Shown here: positions 63,162 through 64,000 of the stretch, one piece after another
How the letters are laid out: each line of letters starts with the position of its first letter
Position numbering within the stretch: position 1 is the first letter of the stretch
NCBI RefSeq assembly: GCF_003319125.1
Contig: NZ_QOHG01000003.1
Span: forward strand, 62,001-126,000
Length of the DNA: 64,000 nucleotides
Source: Blastococcus sp. TF02A-26
GTDB lineage: Bacteria; Actinomycetota; Actinomycetes; Mycobacteriales; Geodermatophilaceae
Reading direction: 5' to 3'
Translations under genes and position numbers: made by a program
Notes under the pieces: model-generated
Database searches by the model: none
Told to the model about the DNA's origin: nothing
What the model saw: the letters and a program-made list of their open reading frames with translations, nothing else

Positions 63162-64000
63162 GCGCCGCGAGGACCAGCCGGTCCGGGGCGTGGTCCAGCG
63201 GGCCGCCGGCGGGGTCGTCGACCCCCGGTCGGCCGGCGCGGACGACGTCGGAGTCGGGCCGCCAGATCTCCCGGACGACGAGCGCGACGAGCACCACGAC
63301 GGCGACGTCGCGGGCGAGGACGGCCATCCAGAACCACTCCTCGTCGATGCCGCGGTTGGCGGTGCCGAGGTACCAGAGCATGGTCCCGATCCACACCAGC
63401 GCCTCGCTGACCTGCCAGAGCAGCAGGGAGCGCCACCGCGGGCGGGCGAGCACCGCGAAGGGCAGCAGCCACAGCGAGAACTGCGGGCTCCACACCTTGT
63501 TGAACAGCAGGAAGCCGGCCACCAGCAGGAACGCCACCTGGGCGACCCGCGGTCGCACCGGCGCCGCCAGCGTCAGCCAGGCGACACCCAGGCCGTAGAG
63601 CAGCAGCACCACGGTGATGACGGTGTTGAGCACCGTCGGCGTCTGCCCCTCGGCGAGCGGACCGTCGAAGGCGCGGCCGTCGGTGAGCGTGAGGACGAGG
63701 TTCCACAGGGTCTCGGGGTTGGCCGGCCGGCTGCGGCTGAACGTGAAGAACGTCGCCCAGTTGTCGAGGGCCAGCAGCGCGACGGGCACGTTGACCACGA
63801 GCCAGGCGACGACCGCCGCCCCGGCGGCCCGCAGCCACGTCCGCCAGAGGCCCGCCCGCAGGCAGAGCAGCAGCAGCGCGCCCAGCACCAGCAGCGGGTA
63901 GAACTTCGCCGCCACCGCGAGGCCGAGCAGCGCACCGGCCAGGACCGCCCGGTCCCGCGCCCACGCCCACAGGCCCAGCCCGGTCAGGGCCACCGCCAGC
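63142..64000 (-). CDS. Glycosyltransferase family 87-like membrane protein (partial, runs off the end)
   Basis: About 286 residues are present and the frame is still open at the edge. At least seven hydrophobic helices; KFYPLLVLGALLLL (conserved GT87 motif region), and KVWSPQFSLWLLPF resemble DUF2029/GT87 polyprenyl-phosphate mannosyltransferases such as PimE. Substrate unknown. The stop lies 20 bp inside the convergent endonuclease IV-like gene. Confidence 0.82.
   Translation of the reverse strand, partial: LAVALTGLGLWAWARDRAVLAGALLGLAVAAKFYPLLVLGALLLLCLRAGLWRTWLRAAGAAVVAWLVVNVPVALLALDNWATFFTFSRSRPANPETLWNLVLTLTDGRAFDGPLAEGQTPTVLNTVITVVLLLYGLGVAWLTLAAPVRPRVAQVAFLLVAGFLLFNKVWSPQFSLWLLPFAVLARPRWRSLLLWQVSEALVWIGTMLWYLGTANRGIDEEWFWMAVLARDVAVVVLVALVVREIWRPDSDVVRAGRPGVDDPAGGPLDHAPDRLVLAALSRSRT

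Overview
The window is very GC-rich actinobacterial DNA. Gene content (rpsF-ssb-rpsR-rplI-dnaB, an asnO/ngg pair, a DesA3-type desaturase with its reductase, many PAS/GGDEF/LOV signalling proteins) fits a Geodermatophilaceae-like soil or stone organism; this assignment is inference. Five ParB/parS-like sites and the dnaB-rpsF block suggest the window lies in the origin-proximal part of the chromosome.

Layout. 1-24.8 kb, core: compatible-solute genes (asnO, start of ngg), a secreted subtilase, an aldo/keto reductase, a LOV-GAF-PP2C photoreceptor phosphatase, HMG-CoA lyase with a flavin reductase, two PAS-GGDEF proteins, phosphoglucomutase, an AraC/VOC pair, an alpha/beta hydrolase with an in-frame 27-bp minisatellite, an SNF2-like helicase, a signal peptidase fused to LamG domains behind its probable secreted partner, and an NfeD/flotillin pair. 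24.9-46.4 kb: the chromosomal dinB gene (DNA polymerase IV) is cut by a 20,075-bp mobile element, exactly before its catalytic Asp-Glu pair.

The element (25252-45326) has 55-bp terminal inverted repeats (51/55 identical) and a five-gene translationally coupled recombination operon: three different tyrosine recombinases plus two small accessory proteins, a Tn554-like arrangement. Its cargo is an unrecognised two-gene operon (one product is PD-(D/E)XK-like), a metal module (ArsR, cation diffusion facilitator, methyltransferase, BNR lipoprotein, copper-type P1B ATPase, small membrane protein, two DUF305 proteins, Csp-like copper storage protein, second ArsR), a TetR remnant, an unknown protein, an XRE regulator and, at the right end, a complete second dinB. 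The element therefore destroys dinB and carries a full-length replacement.

46.4-64 kb, core again: a methyltransferase formerly coupled to dinB, a PucR-like regulator divergent from a ferredoxin reductase/fatty-acid desaturase operon, a chemoreceptor, an NAD kinase-like/SPFH operon divergent from an NrtR-type Nudix regulator with palindromic operators between them, dnaB with a 414-residue intein in its P-loop and a LexA-type SOS box upstream, rplI, rpsR, ssb, rpsF, a secreted proline-rich protein, an endonuclease IV-like TIM barrel and a truncated glycosyltransferase at the right edge.
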